Positions 45,538-57,033 are shown, counted from the stretch's first letter. The stretch: DNA of 64,000 nt from Mantis religiosa (GCA_030765055.1 CM060947.1:97292936-97356935), one strand, 5' to 3'. Made by a program: numbers and translations. The notes: generated from the sequence alone by a model not told the origin.

Positions 45538-45740
45538 TTTTACGTCCTCCAACGTTAAGTCATATCGGACCATGGATGGAAATGGGTGAAATGATGCTCA
45601 ACTGAGCCCAGGGTCCATAGAACTTAGAGTTACCTAACATTCGTCTTTCAGGATAAGGGAAACCCCGGAAGAAACCGTATCCAGGTAACTCACCTTGACC
45701 GAGATTTGAACTCGGGACCTCTTGAACGTGAGAAGGAGTA
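45538..45740 (-). repeat. SINE family V, minus copy
   Basis: Reverse-oriented match to 35526-35760: tail CGTCCTCCAACGTTAAGTCA at the left and tRNA head at the right (reverse complement of the B box in GAGATTTGAACTCGGGACC). Divergence from the other copy indicates an old insertion. Confidence 0.82.
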
Positions 45741-45987
45741 CATTATAAATCTACTAAGAAGACTTCTCTCTTTTACCAAAGGTTGTGAGTTCTATTAAAG
45801 GTTAAGCACCATCTTGTAAACCTAAGCTGGCATATGTAGCCATTGATCTAAACAAGGGTATAAACCTTATTTATGGAGCTTATTCTTCCATTTGTTCTAT
45901 ATCATTGATAGAGACATTACTGTTGTTCATAAGCTTCTTGTAGCATATTGAAGCACAAAGAAAGAAATAATCAGCATATTAGAAGTA

Positions 45988-46640
45988 TTTTAGTTAATTG
46001 ATGGAAATTAATCATTTCTTCACACTAACCGTATATAGGCTAAGGTTTTTGATGGATAGAGTCAACATGAAAAAATCAATGCCATGGCCGGGATTTGAAC
46101 CACGGATCTCCTGGTTTCCGTCCAGTCACTCTAACCCATTGAGCTACCATGGTCAACGTACCGTTCTGACATTAAATTCTCCATTTGACTCTTATATTTT
46201 CCCGGTAGACCACTAGGGGCTCTCGCATCCGAGATACACCGTTTGTTCACACTAACCGTATATAGGCTAAGGTTTTTGATGGATAGAGTCAACATGAAAA
46301 ATTCAATGCCATGGCCGGGATTTGAACCACGGATCTCCTGGTTTCCGTCCAGTCACTCTAACCCATTGAGCTACCATGGTCAACGTACCGTTCTGACATT
46401 AAATTCTCCATTTGACTCTTATATTTTCCCGGTAGACCACTAGGGGCTCTCACATCCGAGATACACCGTTTGTAGCGACTTACTATCGCAAGTACTTGAG
46501 TCCCAGGCTTCATCATTTAACTCTTATTATTTTAGTTAATTGATGGCAATGAATCATTTCTTCACACTAGCCGTATATAGGCTAAGGTTTTTGATGGATA
46601 GTCAACATGAAAAATTCAATGCCATGGCCGGGATTTGAAC
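45988..46640 (-). repeat. Family A tRNA-element array with a recent 227-bp duplication
   Basis: Minus-oriented units. 46019-46245 and 46246-46472 are tandem copies of one 227-bp segment with two base differences that I can see. Each copy contains the tRNA-like block (CATGGTAGCTCAATGGGTTA to GGTTCAAATCCCGGCCATGG on the minus strand). After the head at about 46490-46545, a third unit begins directly (TAGTTAATTGATGG) and is cut at 46640 inside the B box by LINE sequence. Confidence 0.85.
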
Positions 46641-47110
46641 ATTAGCTGCGGAGTGCAGCCCACTCTTTCTGCCAGCAGGACTACACAGCTATGCAATACG
46701 ACTCTAATGTCTTCCGATGTAAAATATGGTACTCTAACCCTGAGCTCAGTGGTAGCCGTCTTAACTGCTGAATCCGCCATTTCATTCCCCGGCAAACCAA
46801 CGTGACTAGGAATACATGCAAGCACCACACTGATGCCGGAAGCATGTAAAACGTGGAGGCCATTGCTGCACAATAGGGTGGTAGTTGTACAGCTGCCGAA
46901 GGCTTTGAAGTGCACTGAGGGAATCACAGGATTAAGCAGTTTCCCATCTTTCGTCGACGTACATGTAAAATGGCCCGGCATATTGCATAAAGCTCTGCAG
47001 TATAAATAGAATTGCTAGTATGGAATCCGAATGTATATGTTTCGGTTCCACACACATAAGCACAACCAACACCATTTGAGCTCTTGGAGCTATCTGTTTA
47101 AATTAAAAAA
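46640..47110 (-). pseudogene. Outer LINE RNase H
   Basis: Minus strand: TDSSKSSNGVGCAYVC (the YTDGS position reads TDSS), YTAELYAICRAI with the Glu, and ACIPSHVGLPGNEMAD with the C-terminal His and Asp motif. The central segment is frameshifted. The last residues run straight into the tRNA-element sequence (ending SRPWH), so the C-terminal knuckle and 3'UTR are gone. Confidence 0.8.
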
Positions 47111-47455
47111 TGGTCTTTATAAGGGATAAAAATTCTAAAAAAAACATATGATAACTAGACATAGACATGGTAGAGTTATGGTATTTAGTCATGCCCAGCT
47201 CTACGTGGGACGTTCTGCACAAGCAAGGAGGGTATACTATCTCCCCTTTAGTATACATCTTGGTCAAGGATTCTAAGGAGTTCCCGGAATCGGAAACCAG
47301 GTGGCTTTGGTTTAAGTGAAGTGTTCCTATACCGCGCGTCCATGAATGTTTTGAAGAACGGCGTAAACGTTGGATATGTGGGCATGCAATCAAGGCCACA
47401 GCCATAATTTGCTAGTAACATGTTGCTGCTGTACTGCAGAGGAGGTTCTGCAGAT

Positions 47456-49071
47456 TCAGCATACAGGCTTATAACAGGGCTTGTTGGAAAGGCTCCAACG
47501 GACTGTGTCTAATATCTTCAGCACAGGTGGTCGTGCTGAACCATAAACTAGTTGTGCTATATGCGATGGCCAACTATCAAATATCAATTCAAGTAACCTC
47601 GTTTCATCTGCGAAAGTTTGTAGATCTGTGCCTAAACGGAGCCTTGGAGGTAATGGATTCTGACGGCGCCAGAAGTTAACACAGATTGTTTTCTCAGCTG
47701 AGAATCGAAAACCGTTTTTTGAACTCCAATTCTTAAGGTTGTCTAAGGTGGTCTGTAGATGGTGCTCTAGAAACAGCATGCGCTGAGATGTACAGTAGCC
47801 GGCAAAATCGTCTACAAATAGGCATGACGAGACCCCGGAGGAATACATTTCGAGATAGAATTGCAATAGCAAACACCGTAACACTTAGTATCGATCCCTG
47901 TGGTACACCTTTCTCTTGAACAAAAAGATCCGAAAAAACCGAGCCGGCCCTTATTCGGAAGACGCAGTCTTTCATGCATTCCTGAAGGAAGAGTGGTAGG
48001 CGTCCACGTATATTCCAGGTGTGCAGAGTGCGTAGCAACCCTTCTCGCCAACACGGGACCTTTTCAAGGTCAAAATTTTTTCAGACAGTTTGACAGTTCT
48101 TAAGGAATCCGTTCATAATCTGTGTCGACATGGACACAAGATGGTCCACTGTTGAACGGCGTCGTCAAAAACTGCACTGGATGTTACTCAATAGGTTGTG
48201 CGTTTCCAGCCACCATACCAATCGCCCATTAATCATGCGTTCCATCACCTTGTACACGCAACTGGTAAGGGAAATGGTACGGTTGCTAGAAGCGAGCTGA
48301 CAGTCCTTTCCAGCTTTCAAAATAGGTATGATGGCTTCTCGCCACTTATCAGGAATCGTGGCCTCAACCCAAACACGGTTATACACCTCGAGCAGGAATG
48401 AAATGTGTAATGTTTAACGCCTGCTTTTACTACATATGGCACCGCAGGCGGTCGAGCAGGAATGCCTTACCTTCAGGTGAGAGATGTAACATTTGAACGT
48501 GAATTCCGTCTGGTCCTGGTGGTGACAGTCCCGAAGATGAAAGAGCATGTTATAACTCTGCTAAGGTGAAGAGGCGGTTATAATCTTCAAGGTTTCTGGA
48601 ACGAAACACGAAACGTTGGGATTCTATCTGACTCTTAATTGAGATGAACTCAGGAGGAGAATTATATGAGCCAAACACTTGAGCGAAAGCACAGCCGAAG
48701 GAGATAGCCACGTAAAACGGATAAAAATAGGTCCTGCAGATGTTTTCAGACCAGCGATTGGCAAGTGGGTCGATTTTCCTATCACGCGCCTTAACTTATC
48801 CCATACAAGAGAAGAAGGTGTACGTCTGTTAAAAGATGATACAAAATTGTTCCTTGAGGTCTTTTTGCTATCCTTAATTATTTGCCTAGACTTTATACGC
48901 GCTTTCTTGTACTCTATTAAGTTACTTAGGGTAGGGTGTCATTGGAATACCCTTAGAGCACGTCTACGAGCACGAAAAGCATTCCGGCAGTGGTTCGCCC
49001 ACCATGGGACAGGAAATCGACTGGGTGGATGGTCGAACGTGGAATAGACTATTCTGCAGCGGAAAGAATTT
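47456..49071 (-). pseudogene. Outer LINE reverse transcriptase
   Basis: Minus strand: FDHPPSRFPVPWWANHCRNA (49020-48960, linker after the endonuclease), WREAIIPILKAGKDCQLASS and NRTISLTSCVYKVMERMI (48370-48200), EKGVPQGSILSVTVFAIAI (about 47915-47860), CLFVDDFAGYC, the FVDD form of the catalytic box (about 47830-47790), and GFRFSAEKTICVNF (about 47700). The catalytic Asp pair is present but the region is spread over at least three frames. Confidence 0.83.
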
Positions 49072-49108
49072 TCTCTGTGAGTTAAATAAATAAAATCTGA
49101 AAACCCTA

Positions 49109-49136
49109 TCCCGGTTCCTAATTTCTTATACCGGGA
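49109..49136. repeat. Terminal hairpin of inner LINE
   Basis: Seven-bp stem TCCCGGT/ACCGGGA with a 14-nt loop, about 25 bp from the 3' end of the inner element. LINE 3' hairpins often serve as the RT recognition signal; that role here is inference. Confidence 0.6.
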
Positions 49137-49380
49137 CATGATTTCCAAATTCCTATTTATTAAAATTCAAAAATCTACAAAAACTACAATTTACAATAAT
49201 TTCTCAGATAATAAAATAAATAAAATACAAAATATGCTACCAACTATCAAAATGAAACAATACTGGGATCCAGTATTCATTTAACTGGTATCCAGTTAAA
49301 TTAAAAACAACTACTTATACCGGTATCCGGTATATTATATATTGGTAACCAATATATTCTAAATAACATTTAAATATAAT

Positions 49381-50700
49381 TACATTAAAACATCTTCCAA
49401 ATCTATAAAGAAAAAAAAAAAAACTTTTTTTAAATTTAACCAAAAACATATAAATACAAAAACATTAAATATTTTAAATTTAAAACATTTCGAATATTTT
49501 AAACAATCCTTTTACTTTAAAAACAAAATCAATTCTTAAATATTTTAGAACTTTTTAAAACACTTTAGAATTCATATAAACAAATAAAAACATTACAATA
49601 ATACAAACAATTTATATCTAGACAATCTCATTAACATCATTTATCAAATAAACACTCAAAACATTCATATTATCTCAAATATAAACTACTTTATACACCA
49701 GTTATCAATTACTCACATCTAAATAGACACTTAACATCTATAATAATTACACTTGCCCAATATAACAACATAATACTCATTGTAACACAAACTTTAAATA
49801 TCCAAAAATATTATTATTAATAATTTTAATCAAAATATAAATATGGAACAAATTCCAAACCATCATTAACATATAACCATTCCAAAATAAAATAAATCAT
49901 TTCATTCTAACAACTTATTATCTCTAATAACAAAATACATTTCCCCTATTTTAAACTTTTTAAAATATAATATATAAACCACAATAATGTTTAAACTTTA
50001 AAACCCATCTCCTCCTACTTCAAGCATGTACTTCAATCCTATCAACTATCACCCAAACATTATCATAATCCTTTTCTTACACTTCAAATATCCACTTCAA
50101 AACATTAAACATCACAAAACCACAAAAATCCTAAAAACCTTAAAAAACCATCTCTTTCTACTTCAAACATCCACTTTAATTCTTTAATCAAAAACCCTTC
50201 TCTAACTATTCAAACTTCCGCATAAATCCTTTTAAAATTAAAAATCACAAAACCACAATTAAATCCTTTAAAGCATATCTTAAATCCATCACCTCCTACA
50301 TCAAACCATCCACATTCAATTCTACAATCATTTAAACACTATCATAATCCTTCTCTAACACTTTTAAACATCCACTTCAATCCTTTAAATCTCACAAATC
50401 CACAAAACTTTAAACCATATCTTAAATCCATCTCCTTCTAATTCAAAAATTCACTTCAAACCTACATCACATTACAAAAACACAATCAATTAAACACTAT
50501 CTCTTAACCATCTCTCCTACTCAAACAAACACTTAATTCCTTTAAATTCATAAATCAACAAACAAAAACAAACTTTTTAAAACAAATTAAAAAAAAAAAA
50601 ACATTTCACAAAAAACTACCTCCTTCTATTCTTCAAATCCACTTATCACCACACCAAATCTTCAACACTTCACACCATTACTTCAAAATAAACTTAAACC
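49381..50700. repeat. Almost G-free tract with diverged ~140-bp repeats
   Basis: By eye count only 16 G in 1,320 bases on the plus strand, and none at all from 50274 to 50700 (427 bases), while C stays common. On the transcript (minus) strand this means no C. Within it, segments starting CATCTCCT.CTACTTCAA recur at 50006, 50149, 50287 and 50429 (spacing 138-143) and partially at 50509, showing ancient tandem repeats. It forms the distal 3' region of the inner LINE. Confidence 0.85.
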
Positions 50701-50818
50701 GGGGAGAAAACATTTCTCCCCTAAAAAGGGAGGGGCAAAGCCCCCCAAACCAAAAACATAAAAACCTTAAAAAATACAAAAACCACTTTTTAAAAGGGGA
50801 GGGTTTACCCTCCCCTTA
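50701..50818. repeat. Cluster of three GC-rich hairpins
   Basis: Stem-loops at 50701-50721 (9-bp stem GGGGAGAAA/TTTCTCCCC), 50732-50744 (5-bp stem GGGGC/GCCCC, loop AAA) and 50795-50818 (10-bp stem AAGGGGAGGG/CCCTCCCCTT). They lie directly at the edge of the G-free tract, between it and the inner LINE coding region. Confidence 0.85.
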
Positions 50819-51309
50819 ACCCATTTACCATAAAACTATAGAAAATGAAAGGAAAAAAAATCACTGAAACACTTCACTATATTAACTGCCGCATGTAGAA
50901 ACTCTTCCTAAAAACTGATGAATGACGCGATGCTGTTCCTAGACTCTGGTTGTGGACCTGGATCGTCTATATAAGATCCTCCTCCTCATCCGAGCTGATA
51001 CATATTGAATAAACTACGATGCATGGCTAGCCCTTGGTTGAGGATCCGGATCACTCGCAGTCTCCTCCTCCTCGTCCAAGCTGGTGGATGATATGGAATG
51101 TAGAGTGCTACATTCATCAAGCCTCAGTTTAAAATCCCCATTGGCTTCATCAGGTAATCCTGCCGGTCTGATTCTCTGTCACTCTCCCCAAATGCGTCTT
51201 CCCATATAAACCAAATACCTTCATCTTCTGTTGATTGATTATAAATTATCAACTTATATATCACCGTTGTTAATAATATTTCTATTTATCCTGTTGGTAA
51301 GGATTCTTT

Positions 51310-52990
51310 CAGATCATCTTACTTCAATAACAACTGGAACATCTTGCCTAGGTAAGGCTTTATTTAGTGGAATCTTCCAAGCTAATTCACTTACTGTGTT
51401 TGCCAGATTGGATAATATTTTGTTAAGTTCTGGAGATCTAATTATATTCCATAAATTAATTCCATTTAATGTAGTCCTTTCCTCAGAAATTTGTTCAGCA
51501 TATTTAGGACATTCAAAGAGAACATGCTCCGGATTATAACTTACTTGACATATATTACACATGGGGCTATTTATCCTATTTATCTTGTGCCAATAAGTGC
51601 CATAAGGTCCATGTCCTGTTAGAAAATGTATTAAACCCTTTGTAGGTTTGAGATGCGGGATCCTTAATCATTCAGTTACCAATGGAAAGAAGTCATAGCT
51701 TCTTCTTCCAACCTTTGCATTTATCCACTCATCTTGCCATTCACTCAATAAATATTTCTTAATATCTGATTTATTAACACATACTTTCCCAATAATCTTT
51801 TTCACTTTATTACCATCACCTTTCTTCATCCAAAACATAGCTCCCCTTAATCTAATTAGGAAATCGATGGGCCAGATTCCTGCTACCATCAAAAGTGCTA
51901 GTGTTGAAGTTGTACAGACTGCACCAGTATGACGTAACAAGATTTTCGTTGCGTACTTCTTAATTTCCTTCTTAAAGTTAAATTATTTAATTTTTGAGCC
52001 CAAACTGCTGCTGCATATGTAATTATTGATCCAAAAATAGTGTAATGATATGTTATGATATTATTTAAAGATATTTTGTACTTTGAGTTAACAATTCTGG
52101 CTAATTTATGCATAACTCTTTCCGCCTTCGTTCTAACAAACTTTGTGTGTTTGTTGAAATTTAACTTTTCATCTAAAATAACACCCAAATATTTGATATC
52201 TTTACAGCGTTTGATATTTTCATTATTGTATTTGATAATAGGATTCCGTTTTAATGTTCCTTTCACCAGCATATACATTGATTTATGAGGAGCAATATAT
52301 AACTTGGACTCGGTGCACCATTCAGCTAATTTGGTTGTTAAAAAATTTGATCGCATTTCTAATTGTGATCTTGACTCTCAAGCAATCAAAAAGACATCAT
52401 CATCAGCATATGCGGTAATTTTTAAAACATTATCATCATTTTCAAATACTTCTAAGAGAGTATCCATAACTATATCCCAGAATATTGGCCCTAAAACTGA
52501 TCCTTGTGGACATCCTTTTGTAACATTTTTCCAAATCTTCTGATTGATTCCTTGTATATAGACTCATCTATTTTCACAGTAACTTAAAAGCAATTTATAC
52601 AATGGTAACGGATAATTTTGCACTCTTAATCTATTAAAGAAGAAAGGCCACCACAAATTATCAAAAGCTCCAGATATATCAATTGATAAAGCAATGATAT
52701 ACTTATGAGCAGAGCTGGTTATACAATCCATAATATCAATTATTGCATCCTCAGGAGATCGCCCTTTCCGAAATCCAAACTGTCTGTTATTCATGCCAAT
52801 GATAGATCTAAATTCAATAATTCTCTTATTAATTAATTGTTCAAAAATTTTTCCCATGGAATTCAACAGACAAATTGGTCTATAGGATTTTGGTTTGGCC
52901 GAATCTTTATCAAGGCCTTTTTTGAGGATGATAACTCATGCCACTTTCCAACAATCAGGAAAATATCCTCTCCATAAACAATCATTATAA
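51310..52990 (-). pseudogene. Inner LINE reverse transcriptase and C-terminal domain
   Basis: Minus strand: GYFPDCWKVA (52950), SYRPICLLNSMGKIFE, QFGFRKGRSPEDAIIDIMD, IALSIDISGAFDNLWWP with the first catalytic Asp, KGCPQGSVLGPIFW (about 52525-52490), AYADDDVFLI with the YADD box intact (about 52413-52385), CKDIKYLGVILDEKLNF and SIITYAAAVWA. The C-terminal knuckle is MCNICQVSYNPEHVLFECPK (51562-51500). In-frame stops follow CENR and FLIA, and shifts occur after QHCL-type sequence near 51900. Inactive, but better preserved than the outer element, as expected for the younger insertion. Confidence 0.85.
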
Positions 52991-53009
52991 ATACTGCTCT
53001 CTGTGAGTT

Positions 53010-53820
53010 GATCAATTAAATCATTCACAGAATCGTGCTCGTAATAAAACAGCCAACTAGGTGTAAAGGTTCCAGTTGGCACGATCAAAGCACCAGCTAG
53101 TTATGCATGAGGGAGACACATTTTGTGCTAAGAGACTAAGAAGACATGGAAAGTGGTCACTGGAATGTAAATCGGAGATGCCCCTCCATTGTAATGAAAC
53201 TGCTAACTGGGATGAACAAACTGCCAAATCAACGTGGGAATATGTGTTAAAGGAGTTTGAAAGGAACGGTGGCTCTCCGGTGTTCAGGAGACCAAGTTAT
53301 TGTTCTCCATGAATTTTGCAATGAGATTGCCTCTCGAACATGCCCGATTTAAACCCCAAAGTGGGTGATGGGCGTTTAAGTCTCCCACTATGAGAAACGG
53401 TGTTGATAGTTGGGAAATCAGATCTTCAAGGTCAGTTAACGAGAGGTCCTCAGATGGAGGTAGATATGCATTGCATATGCAAAACTCGATTAATGGCAGT
53501 TTAATCCTTAGAGCTACAGACTGAATGTCAGAGTGCAACTGTTTAGGATCTACAAATATGTCATCCCTAAGGAGCATCATAGTGCCCTCGTGAGCAGGAA
53601 TGCTCCCTTCTGTTTCAATATCTCACCTTAGTGGTGTGTAACGTCTGATTTTAAAATTGTCTTGTGGTCGTAGCTTAGTCTCTTGTAAGCATACCAGCAA
53701 GGGGTCCTGCTTATTGAGCAAAAGATCTAGCTCTGGCCAATGTGCTCTTAAATCTCGTATGTTCCATTGTAGGATAGCCATGGCGACAGTAATGGAATAT
53801 GATGTCAAATAAATACGCAC
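53010..53820 (-). pseudogene. Outer LINE endonuclease
   Basis: Minus strand: MAILQWNIRDLRAHWPELDL (53772) with LVCLQETKL (the Glu), then a frameshift; FCICNAYLPP, FLIVGDLNAHHPLWG (the GDFNAHH motif) and FMENNNLVS; a second shift; then LNTGEPPFLS, YSHVDLAVCSS and ISDLHSSDHFPCLL with the terminal SDH motif (about 53140). All active-site motifs of the AP-type endonuclease are recognisable in three frames. Confidence 0.87.
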
Positions 53821-53987
53821 ATTACATAGAATTTAGCGGTAGTCGGATCAATTTGCCCTTTTTCTTTGGTGTTGAGCTAATACTCGTTTTGTATCGGTAG
53901 CCTACACCTTTGGTGTTGGCGCGCGTAAGTGGCGTATCCACTTCCATCCCGTCTTGTGTCCTAGGACCAGATGGGGGGGGAGGTTTG

Positions 53988-55463
53988 TTAGTAACCCAGG
54001 TCTTGCCCTATGGAAAGCCCCACGGAGGACGCCGGGCGCCCTTTGGGACAGCTCGGATACTCCCTGGTTTTAAGCGGCCGGGGTCTTGGTCCTAAGGGTC
54101 CAGGACTGATGGGAGTAGACCCTCTGGACTCAACTGTTGAGCTAACACTCGTCTCGGCAGGTTTCTCCTGCCTCTTCTTCACTGCCGTCCTGGCAGCATG
54201 GTTAGGACTTTCCTGCTCCATACCCCCTATGGAGAAGGACTCCTTCCCTTGTGGAACGTTCGATTCCTGAGGCTCGAACCGATTGGAATGTAGGACCGAC
54301 GAAGATGAATGTCGCCGGTTTGATTCCTCTCCAAATGACTCCAAAGACGATGTCGGAGGAGACGATCGTGGGCTTCCTTTTGCTTTGGTCTTTGTGGGAG
54401 CAATTTTCGTTGCTTCCTTCAAGAAGTCAGTTCTCTCATACTTGGTCTTCAATGTTTTTTCTGGTGCTTCATATATAATAGGTGGGTTGGTCTTTGTCGT
54501 TGACGTTGACGGTGAGACAGGCAGCGTAACTGGGATGTTCTTATTGGCAGTAGTCTTAGCTGGTGTGGATGGAGGTGTACACACATTGTAAATTCTTTGG
54601 TGGTGACCTAGGCACAAGGACTTTCTCTGATATGGTGGCCCCGTTTATATCGCATGCCGGCGTACCAGTTTCCCGTTTTAGTGACGGAGTAGCCGCCACA
54701 GAGCTGTAGGTACGGGAACTCGTTACTGGGGGCTTGTGGATACGAAGCATTTTCCGGGCTTCCGAGAAAGATACCTTCTCTTTAACCCGGATCTCCTGAA
54801 TAGCTCCCTCCTCAATATAACGGGGACATTCTCGTGAACTAGATGGATATTCACTGCTAGGTGATGTACATGCATTTTCATGCAAGACGCCTCCGCAGCT
54901 GACTCATGTTGGTGCACCATTACAGAACTCACTTGTAAGACCAAAATGCTGACACTTAAAGCATCTGAGGGGGTTCGGTACGTATGCCCTAACCTCAATT
55001 ACTTCATACCCTTCCTTTATTCTTCGAGGGAGAACTATCCGATCAAAGGTCAATAACAGGGTACGAGTAGGGACAATAATCCTCGCTCTCTGCGTTGTAC
55101 ACGATATACTGCCCTTACACCTTGTTCTTGAAGGTTCTCCTGAATATCCTCGTTTTACATACCGTTCAACGCACTGGTGTTTACTACACCGCAAGATGAA
55201 TTCAGGGTCCTGTGTAACTCTACCTTTATAGGGTAACTGCCCAATAGAGTAGCCTTCTGTATCTTAGCTGCTTGGGATGCTGATAGTGCTTCCACCAGGA
55301 CCGTGCAATTTCTTGATTTGGTACACGACTTTACCGCACTAGCTATATTATCAAGACCCTTCTGTATTTAGCGAGGACCACACTCAACTACTTCTTTTAC
55401 AATATTATTTACTATTTTGTTGTGTTTTTTATTCGAACTCATAGCGGTATTATCCTCCACCAT
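53988..55463 (-). pseudogene. Outer LINE ORF1 (nucleic-acid-binding protein)
   Basis: Starts MVEDNTAM at 55463 (minus). Contains VLVEALSASQAAKIQKATLL, ARIIVPTRTLLLTFDRIVLP, then YVPNPLRCFKCQHFGLTSEF followed by C. The CX2CX4HX4C knuckle has Leu where the zinc-binding His belongs. It continues CPRYIEEGAIQEIRVKEKVS and SEARKMLRIHKPPVTSSRTY and ends in a low-complexity Ser/Pro/Thr tail (STPISPGPLGPRPRPL). This is the usual ORF1 layout of I/Jockey-group elements. It is broken by frameshifts and stops. Confidence 0.85.
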
Positions 55464-55966
55464 TGCAAACGTCTCCGATGGCGTGCTCACATCCTGGACT
55501 CCACCCCGGCTTAGGTGAAAGTCCTGGCCTAGACCTTGCTCATCTCAGGGTCTCACCTCCCAGTGTATAGACAGAGGGACCCAATCGCCTTCTGGAGTGT
55601 AACAGCTCATGCAATGGCCCCTCCCCTGGACTGACCTTTATCAGCGGATACGAACACAGTCCTACAGGATAACCAGGGGCTGGGAGTTACGCATTACCCA
55701 GTCACCCCTCCGCTTGCCGCGCTAGGTATCCACCAGACTTATGTTCAGGGAGATTAGGGTCAAACACAGATGTGAACCTTGTATGGGCGTTTGGCATTAG
55801 CTCTCTCACCACTCAGAGGCACCCAATCGAGAGCTTTAGCTCAGGAACCCGGGATCGCCAATTCCCGTACCTACCACAGTAGGCCCCTGGGGTGTGAAAG
55901 TTCGATGCCGAACCATTTTACTAAAAGTTCTGTGGTGTGTACGTGTGTGAGAAGAACATAACAGAA

Positions 55967-55968
<2 letters not shown>

Positions 55969-56026
<58 letters not shown>
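55969..56026 (+). repeat. Poly(A) run, 58 bp
   Basis: Uninterrupted A on the plus strand, directly beyond the 5' end of the minus-strand outer LINE. It cannot be that element's own 3' tail. It may be the site it inserted into, or the tail of another plus-strand element. Confidence 0.9.
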
Positions 56027-56027
<1 letters not shown>

Positions 56028-56029
56028 AA

Positions 56030-57020
56030 CGAAAGATGGGTTAAATAAAAAGTTGAAATTCAATTTCAGGTTCTTCCCAGGATGTGCCAGGAATATTTTC
56101 AAGAACATTCCTAAACCTCGAAGCATCTTGTACTTGAAAATATTTTCGTTATTTTTTATTTAATCAAAAGTAGTTATAATGAATTTGAATAAAATATTAA
56201 AATTTTAATATATTAAAATTACAAATAGGATGCATATTTTGAATTTTCTGAGTATAGCTTGTGAAATTCTGTTCATTCTGTGTGAATTTTGTAAACCATA
56301 AAAGTGAGGCAAATTCTTACTTCACAAATAATGCAGATCTAGTTATAGGAAGACAATTTATGCGACCAAATAGTCGACTTAACTTCTGAGACAAATCTTA
56401 TTAGTGCCTTGAATTTTCAAATACTTATACTTTTCTGAAGTAGTACGTCGCTATTCGTTGTTTTCTTATGGTAATGAAAAACGCATAGCTACCACATAGC
56501 CAAACATTCATTAACATCTTGAGTATCATTTTATCTGTTGTATCCTATAAAAGGTTTGTATTGAGGTATATCTGGATTAAAAATAAGTAGTATAGAAATA
56601 AACTCTGTAAGAGTAATTTGTAAGCAGAACGAGGAAAACTGAACACAACAATAAGCTTTCTAGAAAATAGGTCTATATGGGACTGTGTATATACCTTCTT
56701 CTGTTTAACTCAAACATGAAAATCGGTTATTATTAAAACCTAGGTTGACATGGACTGATAATGTTAAGGTCCTAACAAAACGCATTCTAGATACATACTA
56801 GTAATAAATGGAGTGGACTAATTAATTGGACACTAATTGTATTCACGTTACCATGTCTTTTGTTAACTTGTTTCCAGCAGTTCCAGCTGTCCCAGTTAAA
56901 ATATTTCAAGTGCTGGCCATAAACCATACTGCTACTTACTTGCGACATACATACATTACTATTTTCCTATTATTCAAATATTTATTCGTCGATTTTGTTA
57001 CGAAATTCGGACTTTGTGGC
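56030..57020. other. Intergenic AT-rich sequence
   Basis: No recognised element or gene. A plus frame from 56826 crosses into the hAT-like element and is not supported. Confidence 0.45.
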
Positions 57021-57033
57021 TTAATAATAACTA

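Larger units (their letters stand above)
49084..52997 (-). mobile_element. Inner 5'-truncated non-LTR retrotransposon (R1-like RT) inside the outer LINE
   Basis: Flanked by the perfect 12-bp duplication TCTCTGTGAGTT (49072-49083 and 52998-53009). Removing the insert and one duplication rejoins the outer element between DLIDQLTE and the ILSAAE segment. On the minus strand the 5' end starts inside the RT (5'-truncated), then the RT and C-terminal region (to about 51310), then an unusually long 3' region of about 2.2 kb ending in TTTATTTATTT. Motifs SYRPICLLNSMGKIFE, GFRKGRSPEDAI and GCPQGSVLGP are those of R1-clade RTs (inference from motifs). Confidence 0.88.
46640..55960 (-). mobile_element. 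Outer non-LTR retrotransposon (RNase H-bearing, I-group-like), split by inner LINE
   Basis: About 5.4 kb of element once the inner insertion (49084-53009) is removed. Minus-strand order: 5' leader (55960-55464), ORF1 (55463-53988), endonuclease (53820-53010), the missing linker continuing at 49071, RT (48900-47456) and RNase H (47110-46650). The 3' end is lost at the junction with the family A array. ORF1 plus EN-RT-RNase H is I-group organisation. The leader (CCCCAGGGGCCTACTGTGG, GGTAGGTACGG) is shared with the short retroposon at 33968. Many shifts and stops make it inactive. Confidence 0.85.

Noticed and set aside
46090..46165. Possible functional tRNA gene in family A (also 15023, 41183, 46315)
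   Set aside because: A and B boxes and acceptor-like ends are present, but the anticodon loop lacks U33, the T stem mispairs, and the block is repeated in mobile units. Treated as tRNA-derived repeat.
53076..53312. 78-codon plus-strand frame that looked protein-like
   Set aside because: The minus strand of the same segment encodes the outer LINE endonuclease end (HVDLAV, SSDHFP); the plus frame is its shadow.
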